DNA from: an uncultured Caulobacterales bacterium
Lineage (GTDB): Bacteria > Pseudomonadota > Alphaproteobacteria > Caulobacterales > Maricaulaceae
Assembly: GCA_937929915.1 (NCBI GenBank)
Contig: CALFUN010000007.1
Location: 124,001 to 188,000 of the forward strand
Length of the DNA stretch: 64,000 nucleotides
Direction of reading: 5' to 3'
The notes under the pieces are model-generated. The model was not told the DNA's origin, did no database searches, and saw only the letters and a program-made list of their open reading frames with translations. Made by a program: the position numbers and the translations under genes. Within the stretch, counting starts at the first letter, position 1. Each line of letters starts with the position of its first letter. Below are positions 8,191-16,453 of the stretch, in pieces.

Positions 8191-8802
8191 ATGCGCCGTG
8201 TTTTTATACCTATCACGTTAGCCGCTTTTATGCTGGCCCAGCCCAGTCTGGCGAAAATAGATACAGGCGCAAAAGTCTCTGATATGGTCGTCACAGACGC
8301 CAATGGTATGACGCATAATCTCTCTGATTATACGGGCAAGCGCATCATTTTAGAATGGACAAATCATGGCTGTCCTTATGTCAAAAAACATTACAGCACG
8401 AATAATATGCAAAATTTGCAAAAACAAACGACCGCAAATGGCGATACAGTCTGGCTATCCGTTATTTCAAGCGCAAAGGGTAAGCAGGGCTATTTAACGG
8501 GCGCGGAAGCGACCTTAAAAAACATTAAACGCGGCGCAGAGCCAACAGACGTTATTCTTGACCCAGCAGGTGTCATGGGCCGCAAATTTTCTGCTAAAAC
8601 AACACCGCATATGTATATTATCGATGAGACCCAAACATTAGTTTATCAAGGCGCGATTGATGATAACCGCTCGGCCAACCCTAAATCTGTGCAAGGGGCT
8701 AAGAATTACGTATTGGCCGCATTAGAGGATTTAGAGGCTGGCATTGCCGTTCAAGACGCAACAACAAGTCCATATGGATGTAGCATTAAATATGCGCGTT
8801 AA
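8191..8802 (+). CDS. Periplasmic thioredoxin/peroxiredoxin-like protein
   Basis: This is an exported 203-aa redoxin-fold protein. A signal peptide (about 1-21, ending SLAK) precedes the domain. The motif WTNHGCPYVKKHY holds Cys61 where a thioredoxin or AhpC/TSA protein has its reactive Cys, but no CxxC follows. The only other Cys in the mature protein is Cys197 near the C-terminus (YGCSIKY), so a one-Cys or distant two-Cys peroxiredoxin-like mechanism is likely. Later landmarks are VISSAKGKQGYL and TTPHMYIID. It directly follows the ScsB-like transporter, which probably keeps it reduced. The start is supported by AAGGGGA seven to eight bases upstream. Confidence 0.82.
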   Translation: MRRVFIPITLAAFMLAQPSLAKIDTGAKVSDMVVTDANGMTHNLSDYTGKRIILEWTNHGCPYVKKHYSTNNMQNLQKQTTANGDTVWLSVISSAKGKQGYLTGAEATLKNIKRGAEPTDVILDPAGVMGRKFSAKTTPHMYIIDETQTLVYQGAIDDNRSANPKSVQGAKNYVLAALEDLEAGIAVQDATTSPYGCSIKYAR

Positions 8803-8830
8803 ATTCTAATACGGCTTACGCAGCTTACGA

Positions 8831-9094
8831 TTATTCAGCGGCGCGTTTCATATCTGCGCCGTTTTTATCGCCATTTTCATCTTCACCACTATCTGAAATA
8901 TAGACTAAAATATCTGCAGGTTGACATTTCAGCTCACGGCACAGCGCATCTAATGTTGAAAACCGTATGGCTCTAGCTTTACCCGTTTTCAGGATAGATA
9001 AATTCGCCAGCGTAATCCCGACCTTATCCGCTAATTGCGTGAGAGACATATTACGGTCCAATAGAACCCTGTCGAGATTAACTTTGATACCCAT
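8831..9094 (-). CDS. Small HTH transcriptional regulator (Cro/C1 type)
   Basis: This 87-aa protein is almost entirely one helix-turn-helix domain of the YozG/HTH_26 type. The helices read MSLTQLADKVGITLANLSILKTG, split here as MSLTQLADKVG and ITLANLSILKTG, followed by AIRFSTLDALCRELKCQPADIL. A short charged tail ends the protein. Its ATG overlaps the stop codon of the DUF2975 gene in a TAATG junction, so the two are translationally coupled. Such HTH proteins are commonly paired with DUF2975 membrane proteins. A 19-bp palindrome upstream of the pair could be its binding site, implying autoregulation (inference). Confidence 0.88.
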   Translation of the reverse strand: MGIKVNLDRVLLDRNMSLTQLADKVGITLANLSILKTGKARAIRFSTLDALCRELKCQPADILVYISDSGEDENGDKNGADMKRAAE

Positions 9095-9618
9095 TAGATT
9101 GTCAGTTCCTGATCTCGCCGCATTTCGGCCCCGTAGCGGAACGCCTCAGATAAAACTGCAAATACAAAGACTAGAAACCATGTCTCAAATTTAAACGAAA
9201 TCGTCATACCTGCATCTGTTTGCAATGGGAATGCCACATTAAATATCATGCGCAGAATTTCCACAGCTGCAATCACAACCCACATGCGGCGTAAACGCGA
9301 AATATTATCACTGATAAAAGGATCGCCATTTATAATGGTTTCAACTACTTTTCTTAGAATATTAAGTACATAAAACCACACTATCGCGACAAGGCTTGCC
9401 ATGAAAAATCCAAGACCGATACGGTCTGCCGTCTCATTTATAACGGAGCCTTCAAGGCTAGACATCAAACTGTCTCTAAAGCCATTTGGGAACATCATAA
9501 TACACGCGCCCGCAATGGTAAGAATGATGGAAAAAGCCAATACGGCTTGAGCAAAATAAAGCCCATAAAGCAAAAACCGCATCGGTGATTTTGCATTTGA
9601 TGGAGGTATGTCTATCAT
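9094..9618 (-). CDS. DUF2975 family membrane protein
   Basis: This integral membrane protein is about 174 aa from the ATG at 9618; an upstream in-frame TTG at 9648 would give 184 aa. Four transmembrane segments are visible: one beginning FLLYGLYFAQAVLAF, one around GLGFFMASLVAIVWFYVL, one around WVVIAAVEILRMIF and one around TWFLVFVFAVLSEAF. A loop with PFISDNISRLRRM sits between the second and third, a hallmark of DUF2975 proteins. The function is unknown. It is encoded with a small HTH regulator, so it may sense a membrane signal and control that regulator. No good ribosome binding site is seen, and the upstream palindrome overlaps the expected promoter-leader region. Confidence 0.82.
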   Translation of the reverse strand: MIDIPPSNAKSPMRFLLYGLYFAQAVLAFSIILTIAGACIMMFPNGFRDSLMSSLEGSVINETADRIGLGFFMASLVAIVWFYVLNILRKVVETIINGDPFISDNISRLRRMWVVIAAVEILRMIFNVAFPLQTDAGMTISFKFETWFLVFVFAVLSEAFRYGAEMRRDQELTI

Positions 9619-9633
9619 CGTATCAGTCACATT

Positions 9634-9652
9634 ATTATTGATAATCAATAAT
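9634..9652. promoter_or_regulatory. 19-bp perfect palindrome upstream of the DUF2975-HTH operon
   Basis: ATTATTGAT-A-ATCAATAAT is a perfect 9+1+9 inverted repeat placed 16 bases upstream of the preferred ATG of the DUF2975 gene. Its size and symmetry fit an operator bound by an HTH dimer such as the one encoded in the operon. The divergent gene rdgB starts 117 bases away. Confidence 0.55.
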
Positions 9653-9768
9653 TATAAAAATACAAGTTTTAAAATATAAAGCCATAAAACCTTCTATTTA
9701 ATTTTGACCTACCCTCTGGGTTTCGCTATGCCGCCATATAACCCTGTAATTATCCACTAAGAGCGCAT

Positions 9769-10392
9769 ATGACGTCCTCCAGCCTGACAAAAATCGTCAT
9801 TGCCTCTCATAATAAAGGCAAATTACGCGAAATAGACGACCTGTTGCGGCCCTATGGCATTGAAACCATTAGCGCCGGTGATTTGGGCTTGCCTGAACCA
9901 GACGAAACGGAAACAACATTTGCAGGCAATGCACGTTTAAAAGCCTTAGCCTCTGCCATAGCTTCTGGCTTACCTGCTTTATCCGATGATAGTGGGCTGG
10001 CTGTAGACGGCTTAAATGGCGCGCCTGGAATTTACGCCGCACGCTGGGCGCAAAAACCAAAATGCGAGGGCGGCGGGCGCGATTTTGACATGGCCATGTG
10101 GCACGTCAATAATCGCCTTGGAGATAATTCCAACCGCCGCGCACGATTTATTTGCGCCTTATGCCTAGCTTTCCCAAATGGCCAAACGGAAATATTTGAA
10201 GGCACAGTTGAAGGCGAGATTATCTGGCCACCACGCGGGGATAAAGGCTTTGGCTATGACCCCATTTTCCAAGCGATTGGCGACACACAGACATTTGCAG
10301 AAATCTCTCCTGAAGACAAACATGCCAAAAGCCACAGGGCAGAAGCTTTTGCTAAATTTTTAAAATCTGACCATTTCATAGATGGCAAATAA
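9769..10392 (+). CDS. rdgB: RdgB/HAM1 non-canonical purine NTP pyrophosphatase
   Basis: This 207-aa cytosolic enzyme hydrolyses dITP, XTP and ITP to monophosphates, keeping damaged purines out of DNA and RNA. The family signatures are intact: the N-terminal substrate loop VIASHNKGKLREI, the acidic active-site segment SDDSGLAVDGLNGAPGIYAARW, and FGYDPIF with TFAEISPEDKHAKSHRAEA near the C-terminus. The length is usual for the family. The gene overlaps hemW by 11 bases, and rdgB-hemW is a common alphaproteobacterial pair. A weak AAGAG precedes the start. Confidence 0.96.
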   Translation: MTSSSLTKIVIASHNKGKLREIDDLLRPYGIETISAGDLGLPEPDETETTFAGNARLKALASAIASGLPALSDDSGLAVDGLNGAPGIYAARWAQKPKCEGGGRDFDMAMWHVNNRLGDNSNRRARFICALCLAFPNGQTEIFEGTVEGEIIWPPRGDKGFGYDPIFQAIGDTQTFAEISPEDKHAKSHRAEAFAKFLKSDHFIDGK

Positions 10393-11536
10393 ATCTACAT
10401 TAGATGATTTAGCCATTTATATCCATTGGCCCTATTGCACCCGCATCTGTCCTTATTGCGATTTCAATGTCTATAAAAACCGCCAAGATACAAGCTTGGT
10501 CACGGCCATTTGTGAGGATCTATCGGGCTGGCGGCAATGGGGCGGGCCGCGCCATGTTAGCTCCATTCATTTTGGCGGCGGAACCCCATCTTTACTAAAA
10601 CCAGAAGATATTGCGCAAATTCTATTCCATATTCAGACGCTTTGGCAACTGACAGAAAATTGCGAGATCGCGATTGAAGCCAACCCACAAGATGCCAATA
10701 TCCAGCGCTGGAACGCCTATGCACAGACAGGCATTACCCGCATGTCATTGGGCGTGCAAAGCTTTCACGACCCAGCCCTTAAATTATTAGGCCGCGATCA
10801 TAGCGGCGCGCAAGCCAAAGCAGCCCTTCGCCTTGCATCCGAAATATTTTCCTTTGTATCTGCTGATTTAATTTATGGTTGGGCAGGACAAACACACACT
10901 TTACTCCAACAAGACTTGAATATTTTACTGAGTAGCCAGATTGGCCATATCTCAGCCTATCAACTGACCATTGAAGACGGAACCGCATTTCATAAAGCCG
11001 AGGCCCGTGGTGACATTAAATCTGTCAACGCCGATCAAAGCGCAGAGTTTTATGAGCATGTCCGCGATCAATTATTACAAGCGGGCTTTTCTCATTATGA
11101 AGTCTCCAATTTTGCCAAACCCTCTCACATGTCACAACATAATTTAGCCTATTGGCAAGGCCGTGATTATGTCGGGGTTGGTCCCGGGGCACATGGCCGT
11201 ATGACTCTAGATAATGTGAGATATGCGGCTATTTCTAATTTGCAGTCGGAGGCTTACCAAACACGGATTGCTGCACATAAAAACGGTATAGAGAATTTAA
11301 GCACTTTGAGCCCAGAAGATTGGGGCGAAGAATATGTCCTTATGGGCTTACGTATTCAAGACGGTATTTCCCTATCTCGCTATAATGGCATCACAGGTAA
11401 GGCTTTGCCATCGCACGTGATTGATATGCTTATCGAAGACGGTCTATTACAACGAAATAATGACCGCCTTACAGCGACAGATGCAGGACGGTTAGTTCTA
11501 AATAAAGTGACTGAAATGCTACTCCTAACGCAATAG
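10382..11536 (+). CDS. hemW: HemW-like radical SAM protein
   Basis: This 384-aa protein belongs to the HemW family, formerly annotated as oxygen-independent coproporphyrinogen oxidase and now thought to be a heme chaperone. The radical SAM cluster motif is CTRICPYCDFNVY near residue 20. HFGGGTPSLL, TRMSLGVQSFHDPAL and ISAYQLTIEDGTAF follow in the expected order, with the HemW C-terminal domain after residue 290. Canonical HemN needs further N-terminal residues that are absent here. It starts inside rdgB and is presumably co-transcribed. It converges with the next gene across only three bases. Confidence 0.92.
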   Translation: MANKSTLDDLAIYIHWPYCTRICPYCDFNVYKNRQDTSLVTAICEDLSGWRQWGGPRHVSSIHFGGGTPSLLKPEDIAQILFHIQTLWQLTENCEIAIEANPQDANIQRWNAYAQTGITRMSLGVQSFHDPALKLLGRDHSGAQAKAALRLASEIFSFVSADLIYGWAGQTHTLLQQDLNILLSSQIGHISAYQLTIEDGTAFHKAEARGDIKSVNADQSAEFYEHVRDQLLQAGFSHYEVSNFAKPSHMSQHNLAYWQGRDYVGVGPGAHGRMTLDNVRYAAISNLQSEAYQTRIAAHKNGIENLSTLSPEDWGEEYVLMGLRIQDGISLSRYNGITGKALPSHVIDMLIEDGLLQRNNDRLTATDAGRLVLNKVTEMLLLTQ

Positions 11537-11539
11537 GAT

Positions 11540-12976
11540 TTAACTCTCGCCCTCACCTTTCGTGCGCGGAGCAGGGTCAACAACTTGGAACTGACCATAA
11601 TTAATTTTATAGACGGTAAGGCCGCGATTTGGTTGCCCGTCAGGGCCAAAGCTCACAAGACCATCAACGCCATAAAAACCCGCTGGATGCTCGGCGCGCG
11701 CACGGCGCGTTTTAGGGTCGCCATCTGCAATATAAGCTCCAAGCGTTACAGCATCATAAGCCAATGTCGCAAGACTCGTAGGATCTTCGCCATAGCTACG
11801 GTCATAACTGTCTAAAAAAGGTTGTTGTGCGTCTTTATCAGGACCAGCAAATATACCGCGATTAAGTGCAGGCTCGCGCGCTGTATCTGCATTATTCCAG
11901 CGGCCCGTCCCCATAAATTGTACATCTGCAGGGTCAACTTCATAATAGGGAAATAAAGGCGCAAGCGAGCGCAGCGCATTTCCGCCCTCTGGCAGTAATA
12001 TAGCCTCGTAAGACAGCGGCGTAATCCCGCCATTGGCTTTGGCTAATTTTTCGCCTTCGGCGTGATACGCGGCCAAGCGCTGCGCAGGCTCTTGCATGAC
12101 AGATATATCATTGCCTTTATAAGTTTCTTTCGCCGTAATTTCTCCGCCAACAGAGCGAACAGCCTGCTCATAGGCGCGCGTAACGCGGCGGCCATAGGTG
12201 CTATCAGGCCCCATAACGGCAAAGCGTGTTGTCCCCGTACTTGCAGCATATTCAACAATACGCTTGACTTCCGCTTCTGGAGGGAAAGACAGCAAGTAAG
12301 TTCCGTTCCCCGCAACGGACGGATCATTAGAAAATGACAAAAGCGGTGTATTAGAGCGGGCTGCAACATTGGAGGCGGCTTTAACATTATTGGCAATAAT
12401 TGGCCCAAGAATAATATCGGCCCCAGAATCCAGCGCAGATTTCGCGGCCGAGCGCGCACCGTCTGCTGTACCCTGTGTATCGAGTGCTATCAGTAGAACA
12501 TCCGCCTCTTCGCGCTCAAATACAGCCAGCTCGGCCGCGCGCAACATAGACGCAGCTTGCGCTTTAAGGCCATTTGAGCGGGCGGAGAATGGCAATAAGA
12601 GCGCCAAGCGTTTTGTATCGCGCCCTTTCATATGCGGCGGCGTTAATCCGCCGCGATTATTAAAATAGGCCCCTGTTTGCTCTCTTTGCGCCGCAAGGTC
12701 GGCCTCTTCTTGGTCGCGCCGTCTTTGTTCTGCGCGTTTTTTCGCCTCGGCTTCGGCTTGGGCGCGCTGCTGGGCAAGGCGATCTTGCTCAGATTTGGTT
12801 GGCTCAGTTGGTACGTTCTCAGGAATAGGCTGTCTTTGCGTGACAGGTGCAGGCGGCTGGCTTGGCACTGGCCCCGTTGTCGTGCAGGCCGCTAACGTCA
12901 CCACCGCCGTAAATATCGCCGCAGGCTTCAAAAAACGTTCATAAATATTATAGTCAAACCCGCCAAATTTCGGCAT
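11540..12976 (-). CDS. LpoA-like penicillin-binding protein activator lipoprotein
   Basis: This 478-aa lipoprotein has its lipobox at TLAAC (Cys about residue 31). A Gln/Arg/Ala-rich coiled coil (about 60-100) leads into a periplasmic-binding-protein-type domain (about 115-455), with LALLLPFSARSNGLKAQA at its start and GADIILGPI further on. It matches the penicillin-binding protein activator family, related to LpoA and to leucine-binding ABC receptors. Family knowledge places it at the outer membrane, stimulating a bifunctional peptidoglycan synthase. It is divergent from rsmI, the conserved arrangement in proteobacteria. AAGGA about nine bases upstream supports the start. Confidence 0.85.
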   Translation of the reverse strand: MPKFGGFDYNIYERFLKPAAIFTAVVTLAACTTTGPVPSQPPAPVTQRQPIPENVPTEPTKSEQDRLAQQRAQAEAEAKKRAEQRRRDQEEADLAAQREQTGAYFNNRGGLTPPHMKGRDTKRLALLLPFSARSNGLKAQAASMLRAAELAVFEREEADVLLIALDTQGTADGARSAAKSALDSGADIILGPIIANNVKAASNVAARSNTPLLSFSNDPSVAGNGTYLLSFPPEAEVKRIVEYAASTGTTRFAVMGPDSTYGRRVTRAYEQAVRSVGGEITAKETYKGNDISVMQEPAQRLAAYHAEGEKLAKANGGITPLSYEAILLPEGGNALRSLAPLFPYYEVDPADVQFMGTGRWNNADTAREPALNRGIFAGPDKDAQQPFLDSYDRSYGEDPTSLATLAYDAVTLGAYIADGDPKTRRARAEHPAGFYGVDGLVSFGPDGQPNRGLTVYKINYGQFQVVDPAPRTKGEGES

Positions 12977-13010
12977 AGCTATTATTCCTTACTTCCACAC
13001 ATGCGTCAGG

Positions 13011-13910
13011 ATGCACGTTTTGTCTATTACTGGTTCTATAAGCGGCTCTGGCCCTTCGCAATACCCAACAGGTGAATTTACTGACAGAATTCCCCCTGCG
13101 CTCTACATTGTTGCCACGCCCATTGGCAATTTACGCGACATAAGCTTACGCGCGCTCGATGTTTTATCGGCGGCGGATTATATCCTCGCTGAAGACACGC
13201 GCATATCTGCCAAGCTTATGGCCGCTTATGACATTCAAGCCAAGCTAAGTGCCTATCATGACCATAATGTGGCAACACGTCTGCCTGCGATTCTCAAAGA
13301 CCTTGAAGCGGGCAAAACAATCGCCTTAATTAGCGATGCTGGCACGCCGCTAGTGTCTGACCCAGGGTTTAAACTTGCCCGCGCAGCGATTGATGCAGGT
13401 ATAGATGTTATTCCTCTGCCGGGTGCCTCGGCCGTTTTGGCAGGACTTGTTAAATCAGGCTTACCATCAGACAGATTTTTATTTGCAGGGTTCCTCCCGC
13501 CCAAATCTGCCGCGCGGCAAACAGCCTTGCAAGATTTAACAACTCTACGCGCAACGTTGATATTTTTTGAAACAGGCAAACGCATAAGCGCGGCTTTGCC
13601 TGACATTCAAACCATATTAGGGAACCGCAAAGCCGTTATAGCCCGAGAGCTTACCAAACATTACGAAGAAGCGCGGCGCGGCACTCTAAGTGAGTTAATA
13701 TTATCTGTTAAAAACGACCCTCCGCGCGGAGAAATTGTGCTGCTTATCGCCCCGCCTGAAACAACGCAACATTGGGATAAGGCTCAAATTCTCGCCGCCT
13801 TAGAAAAGACCGTCGCCAAGCAAGGCGTGAAACGCGCCAGCGCGGATATTGCGCAAATGTCTGGCTGGGCCAAGCGAGATGTGTATCAACTGGCCCTTAC
13901 AATAAAATGA
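13011..13910 (+). CDS. rsmI: 16S rRNA (cytidine(1402)-2'-O)-methyltransferase RsmI
   Basis: This 299-aa tetrapyrrole-methylase-fold enzyme methylates the ribose of C1402 in the decoding centre of 16S rRNA. Diagnostic segments are LYIVATPIGNLRDISLRAL, ILAEDTRIS, LISDAGTPLVSDPG (the SAM-binding loop) and FLPPKSAARQ. The first 30 or so residues before LYIVATP are poorly conserved in the family. ATG 13011 has only a CAGG directly adjacent, so the exact start is uncertain. The stop overlaps the yraN start (ATGA), the usual rsmI-yraN coupling. Confidence 0.95.
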   Translation: MHVLSITGSISGSGPSQYPTGEFTDRIPPALYIVATPIGNLRDISLRALDVLSAADYILAEDTRISAKLMAAYDIQAKLSAYHDHNVATRLPAILKDLEAGKTIALISDAGTPLVSDPGFKLARAAIDAGIDVIPLPGASAVLAGLVKSGLPSDRFLFAGFLPPKSAARQTALQDLTTLRATLIFFETGKRISAALPDIQTILGNRKAVIARELTKHYEEARRGTLSELILSVKNDPPRGEIVLLIAPPETTQHWDKAQILAALEKTVAKQGVKRASADIAQMSGWAKRDVYQLALTIK

Positions 13911-14278
13911 ATAAAATACAGCGCCAGATTTATGAAAGTGAAGGCCGCCGCGCCGAGGACTTCGCTGCAAGCTGGTTGCGGTTTCGCGGATATAAAATTC
14001 TAGAACGGCGCTATAAAACCCGCGAGGGTGAAATTGACCTTATCGCGCGTAAAGGGCAGGTTTTGGCATGTATTGAAGTCAAACAGCGCAGTAAAGCCAG
14101 CGATGCGCAAGAGGCGGTCGGTTATAGCTCTGAACAGCGCATCATGAATAGCGCCGAAATTTATGTGGCGGCTAATCCAGAGCTACTTAATGAAGATTTT
14201 GAACTACGTTTTGATATTATTTATGTCATTGGAAAATGGCGTATCCGCCATATTCTTGATGCCTTTCGAAATTACTAA
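13907..14278 (+). CDS. yraN: YraN family (UPF0102) protein
   Basis: This 123-aa protein has the restriction-endonuclease-like core of the YraN family. The pattern is GRRAEDFAASWL, then GYKILERRYKTREGEIDLIA, then ACIEVKQR, which gives the acidic residue, D and ExK arrangement of the fold. Its biological function is not established, though a nucleic-acid processing role has been suggested from the fold. It overlaps rsmI by four bases and is translationally coupled to it. Confidence 0.92.
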   Translation: MNKIQRQIYESEGRRAEDFAASWLRFRGYKILERRYKTREGEIDLIARKGQVLACIEVKQRSKASDAQEAVGYSSEQRIMNSAEIYVAANPELLNEDFELRFDIIYVIGKWRIRHILDAFRNY

Positions 14279-14334
14279 GCATTTGTAACCTAATTCGTAA
14301 CGATTGATTTACCATGTTTGCATAGACTTTACGG

Positions 14335-15255
14335 ATGAAACACACTTTGAAACTTCTCTCCGTTCTTATTTTAGCCACGTCTCTATCGGGCTGCGCTCTG
14401 ACCAGTGCAGGCGTAAAAAAAGGGGATGAACGAAATTTTGTGCGGTCTTTAAATGATATTTCCGCAGGCCGTGTTATTGAGGCGCGTATGAAACGGGCTT
14501 TAGATTATAAACTTAAAGGCGTTGATGTCGAGGTCGCCGAAGGCGTTGTTTTGCTCTCTGGCAATGCACCAACACAAAAAGACCGTATTGAAGCTGCCCG
14601 TATTGCTTGGTCAGCGCCGCGCATTGATCAAGTGGGTAATGAGATTAAAATTAACGGCAAACAAGGGTTTGTCCGAAATGCCAAAGACGGTATCTTAGAA
14701 AAATCTGTGCGCACGCGCCTCACCGTAGATAAGCTCGTAAAGGGCCGTAATTTCAATGTCGAAACTCATGATGGCATTGTTTACCTTTTAGGCGTGGCCC
14801 GCACACAAAGAGAATTAGAACGCGCCGCACGCATTGCCTCAACAACCCGCGGGACACGCGAAGTGATTTCTTATGTCCGTGTGGCCGATTTACCCGCGCA
14901 GCAACGCTTACAATTAGAACAGCAAGCTGGCGGCCCTGTATTAGAGCCGCCAACATCACCCAATACACAAAATGCCGCGCCAATTCGGTCACTGCCGCTA
15001 TCCGAGCCTATTCCCTTTAATCCCCCCGAACAGCTTGCTGGCGGCTCAACAACCCCGCCGCAAATTGACATTGGGGATCGCCTTGGCAAAGAACTGCCCA
15101 CAGATGATGAATTAGGCGCTTATAGAACAGGCAAAGCAGGCGAAGCTGTCTCAATTATCGAAAGCGCGCCTTATTATGTTAATCCCGATACAGGCGAGGA
15201 AATTCCAGTCCGTTTTGATGAAGATGGCAACCCATTACCGCGTATTATACAATAA
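14335..15255 (+). CDS. BON-domain lipoprotein
   Basis: This 306-aa envelope lipoprotein has a lipobox at LSGC (Cys about residue 20). Two BON domains follow (about 45-110 and 120-190), with VEVAEGVVLLSGNAPTQKDR and VETHDGIVYLLGVARTQREL as the matching core strands. BON domains bind phospholipid or act as periplasmic attachment modules, as in OsmY and DolP. The C-terminal third is proline- and glycine-rich and probably disordered. The gene follows yraN after 56 bases on the same strand. A DolP-like outer-membrane role is plausible but inferred. Confidence 0.88.
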   Translation: MKHTLKLLSVLILATSLSGCALTSAGVKKGDERNFVRSLNDISAGRVIEARMKRALDYKLKGVDVEVAEGVVLLSGNAPTQKDRIEAARIAWSAPRIDQVGNEIKINGKQGFVRNAKDGILEKSVRTRLTVDKLVKGRNFNVETHDGIVYLLGVARTQRELERAARIASTTRGTREVISYVRVADLPAQQRLQLEQQAGGPVLEPPTSPNTQNAAPIRSLPLSEPIPFNPPEQLAGGSTTPPQIDIGDRLGKELPTDDELGAYRTGKAGEAVSIIESAPYYVNPDTGEEIPVRFDEDGNPLPRIIQ

Positions 15256-15279
15256 TAAGCCTTAACAGCGTCACCTACG

Positions 15280-15624
15280 CTAAGACGACAACCATTGGGC
15301 CTGCACGTCCTTTGTCCAGCCAACACTCATATTGTCTGCTGTTACAATAACAGGGCGCTTTATCAAGGTTGGATATTGGCTCATAAGTTGTAAGGCTCTC
15401 GCCGCGCTCATATCTTGTTTTTTTGCATCTTCCAAAGCCCGCCACGTCGTGCTGCGCGTATTAAGTAATTTTTCATAGCCTAGCACATCTTCCATCGCGG
15501 TAAGGTCTTGCACGCTCACCCCGTCTGCGCGCACGTCAATTAAATCCAATTCATGCCCTGCGGCGCGCAGAGCTTTAATCGCCTTTCGGCATGTATCACA
15601 TGTCTTAAGATGGTATATTTTCAT
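15280..15624 (-). CDS. ArsC/Spx-family thioredoxin-fold protein
   Basis: This 114-aa protein has the ArsC/YffB fold. The N-terminal CDTCRKA motif follows a beta strand (IYHLKTCDTC), LLNTRSTTWRAL occupies the usual central position, and the family's RPVIV segment is present as KRPVIVTADN. The arsenate-binding Arg set is only partly clear, so YffB-like or Spx/MgsR-like identity fits as well as arsenate reductase. It overlaps the upstream alpha/beta hydrolase gene by four bases (ATGA). It is the last gene of a four-gene minus-strand block. Confidence 0.82.
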   Translation of the reverse strand: MKIYHLKTCDTCRKAIKALRAAGHELDLIDVRADGVSVQDLTAMEDVLGYEKLLNTRSTTWRALEDAKKQDMSAARALQLMSQYPTLIKRPVIVTADNMSVGWTKDVQAQWLSS

Positions 15625-16451
15625 GATGTAAACCGACCTATAAATTCTGTCATTAATGTATAAATTTTTGTACGATGTATATCATTATGAAGTTCATGGG
15701 CGCTATTTTCAAAGGCATGAAATTCAGTCTTTTGTGCCTGCGCAGCAAAAGTTTCACTGGCTGCAAAGTCTGTTAAAACATCATCGCGGCTATGTACCAT
15801 TAATAGCGGCATATCCCATTGCGCAGCGCGGGCCATAATGTTTTCGCCCGTCTCAACCATACCAATAGCTGTCCCAAATCCGCATTGCCCGTGATTAAGC
15901 GGGTCATCTAAATAAAGACGTTGCTCAGGTTTTAGACTTGAAATTTTCGTCCCATCAATCGGTTGTTTAATCGCACCTTTAGGATTTAATCGCAGCATGA
16001 ATTTAACAATAGGCGTTAGAATAGCGGGCGGCGGCGTTGCCAGTTTTATCAGCGGCGCCGATGCAATAATGGCCGCAAGATTTGCGTTATTATCATAGCC
16101 ATAATCTAAGACAATCCCGCCGCCCATCGAATGTCCATATAGGATAAGCGGCAGCGACGGATAAAGCTCTCGCGTTTTGGTCAGTAACGCCTCCAAATCG
16201 GCGCGAAACTCACTATAGTTTTTAACAACACCACGCTTACCCTCACTGCGGCCATGCCCGCGCAAATCAATGGAAATAACGGCAATATCTTGCACATTTA
16301 AAGCCTGTGCCATATGCACGTAGCGCCCGCTATGTTCGCCAAAGCCGTGAACCAACGCCATGACAGCGCGCGGGCTCTCGCATGGCCAAATATAGCCAAA
16401 TAGCTTTGTACCATCCGCGCTCGGGTAAATATATGTACCGTTATCATCCAT
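15621..16451 (-). CDS. Alpha/beta hydrolase, monoacylglycerol-lipase type
   Basis: This 276-aa serine hydrolase has the alpha/beta-hydrolase fold. The nucleophile elbow is LYGHSMGGGI, with the oxyanion region at ALVHGFGEHSGRY and DLRGHGRSEGKRG. The acid and histidine are probably in HSRDDVLTD and ENSAHELHND. The pattern matches the monoglyceride lipase/lysophospholipase (hydrolase_4) family. No signal peptide is present. It sits two bases after the end of the membrane-anchored YbjQ gene and overlaps the ArsC-like gene, so all four are probably one transcript. The substrate is unknown. Confidence 0.88.
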   Translation of the reverse strand: MDDNGTYIYPSADGTKLFGYIWPCESPRAVMALVHGFGEHSGRYVHMAQALNVQDIAVISIDLRGHGRSEGKRGVVKNYSEFRADLEALLTKTRELYPSLPLILYGHSMGGGIVLDYGYDNNANLAAIIASAPLIKLATPPPAILTPIVKFMLRLNPKGAIKQPIDGTKISSLKPEQRLYLDDPLNHGQCGFGTAIGMVETGENIMARAAQWDMPLLMVHSRDDVLTDFAASETFAAQAQKTEFHAFENSAHELHNDIHRTKIYTLMTEFIGRFTS

Positions 16452-16453
16452 AA

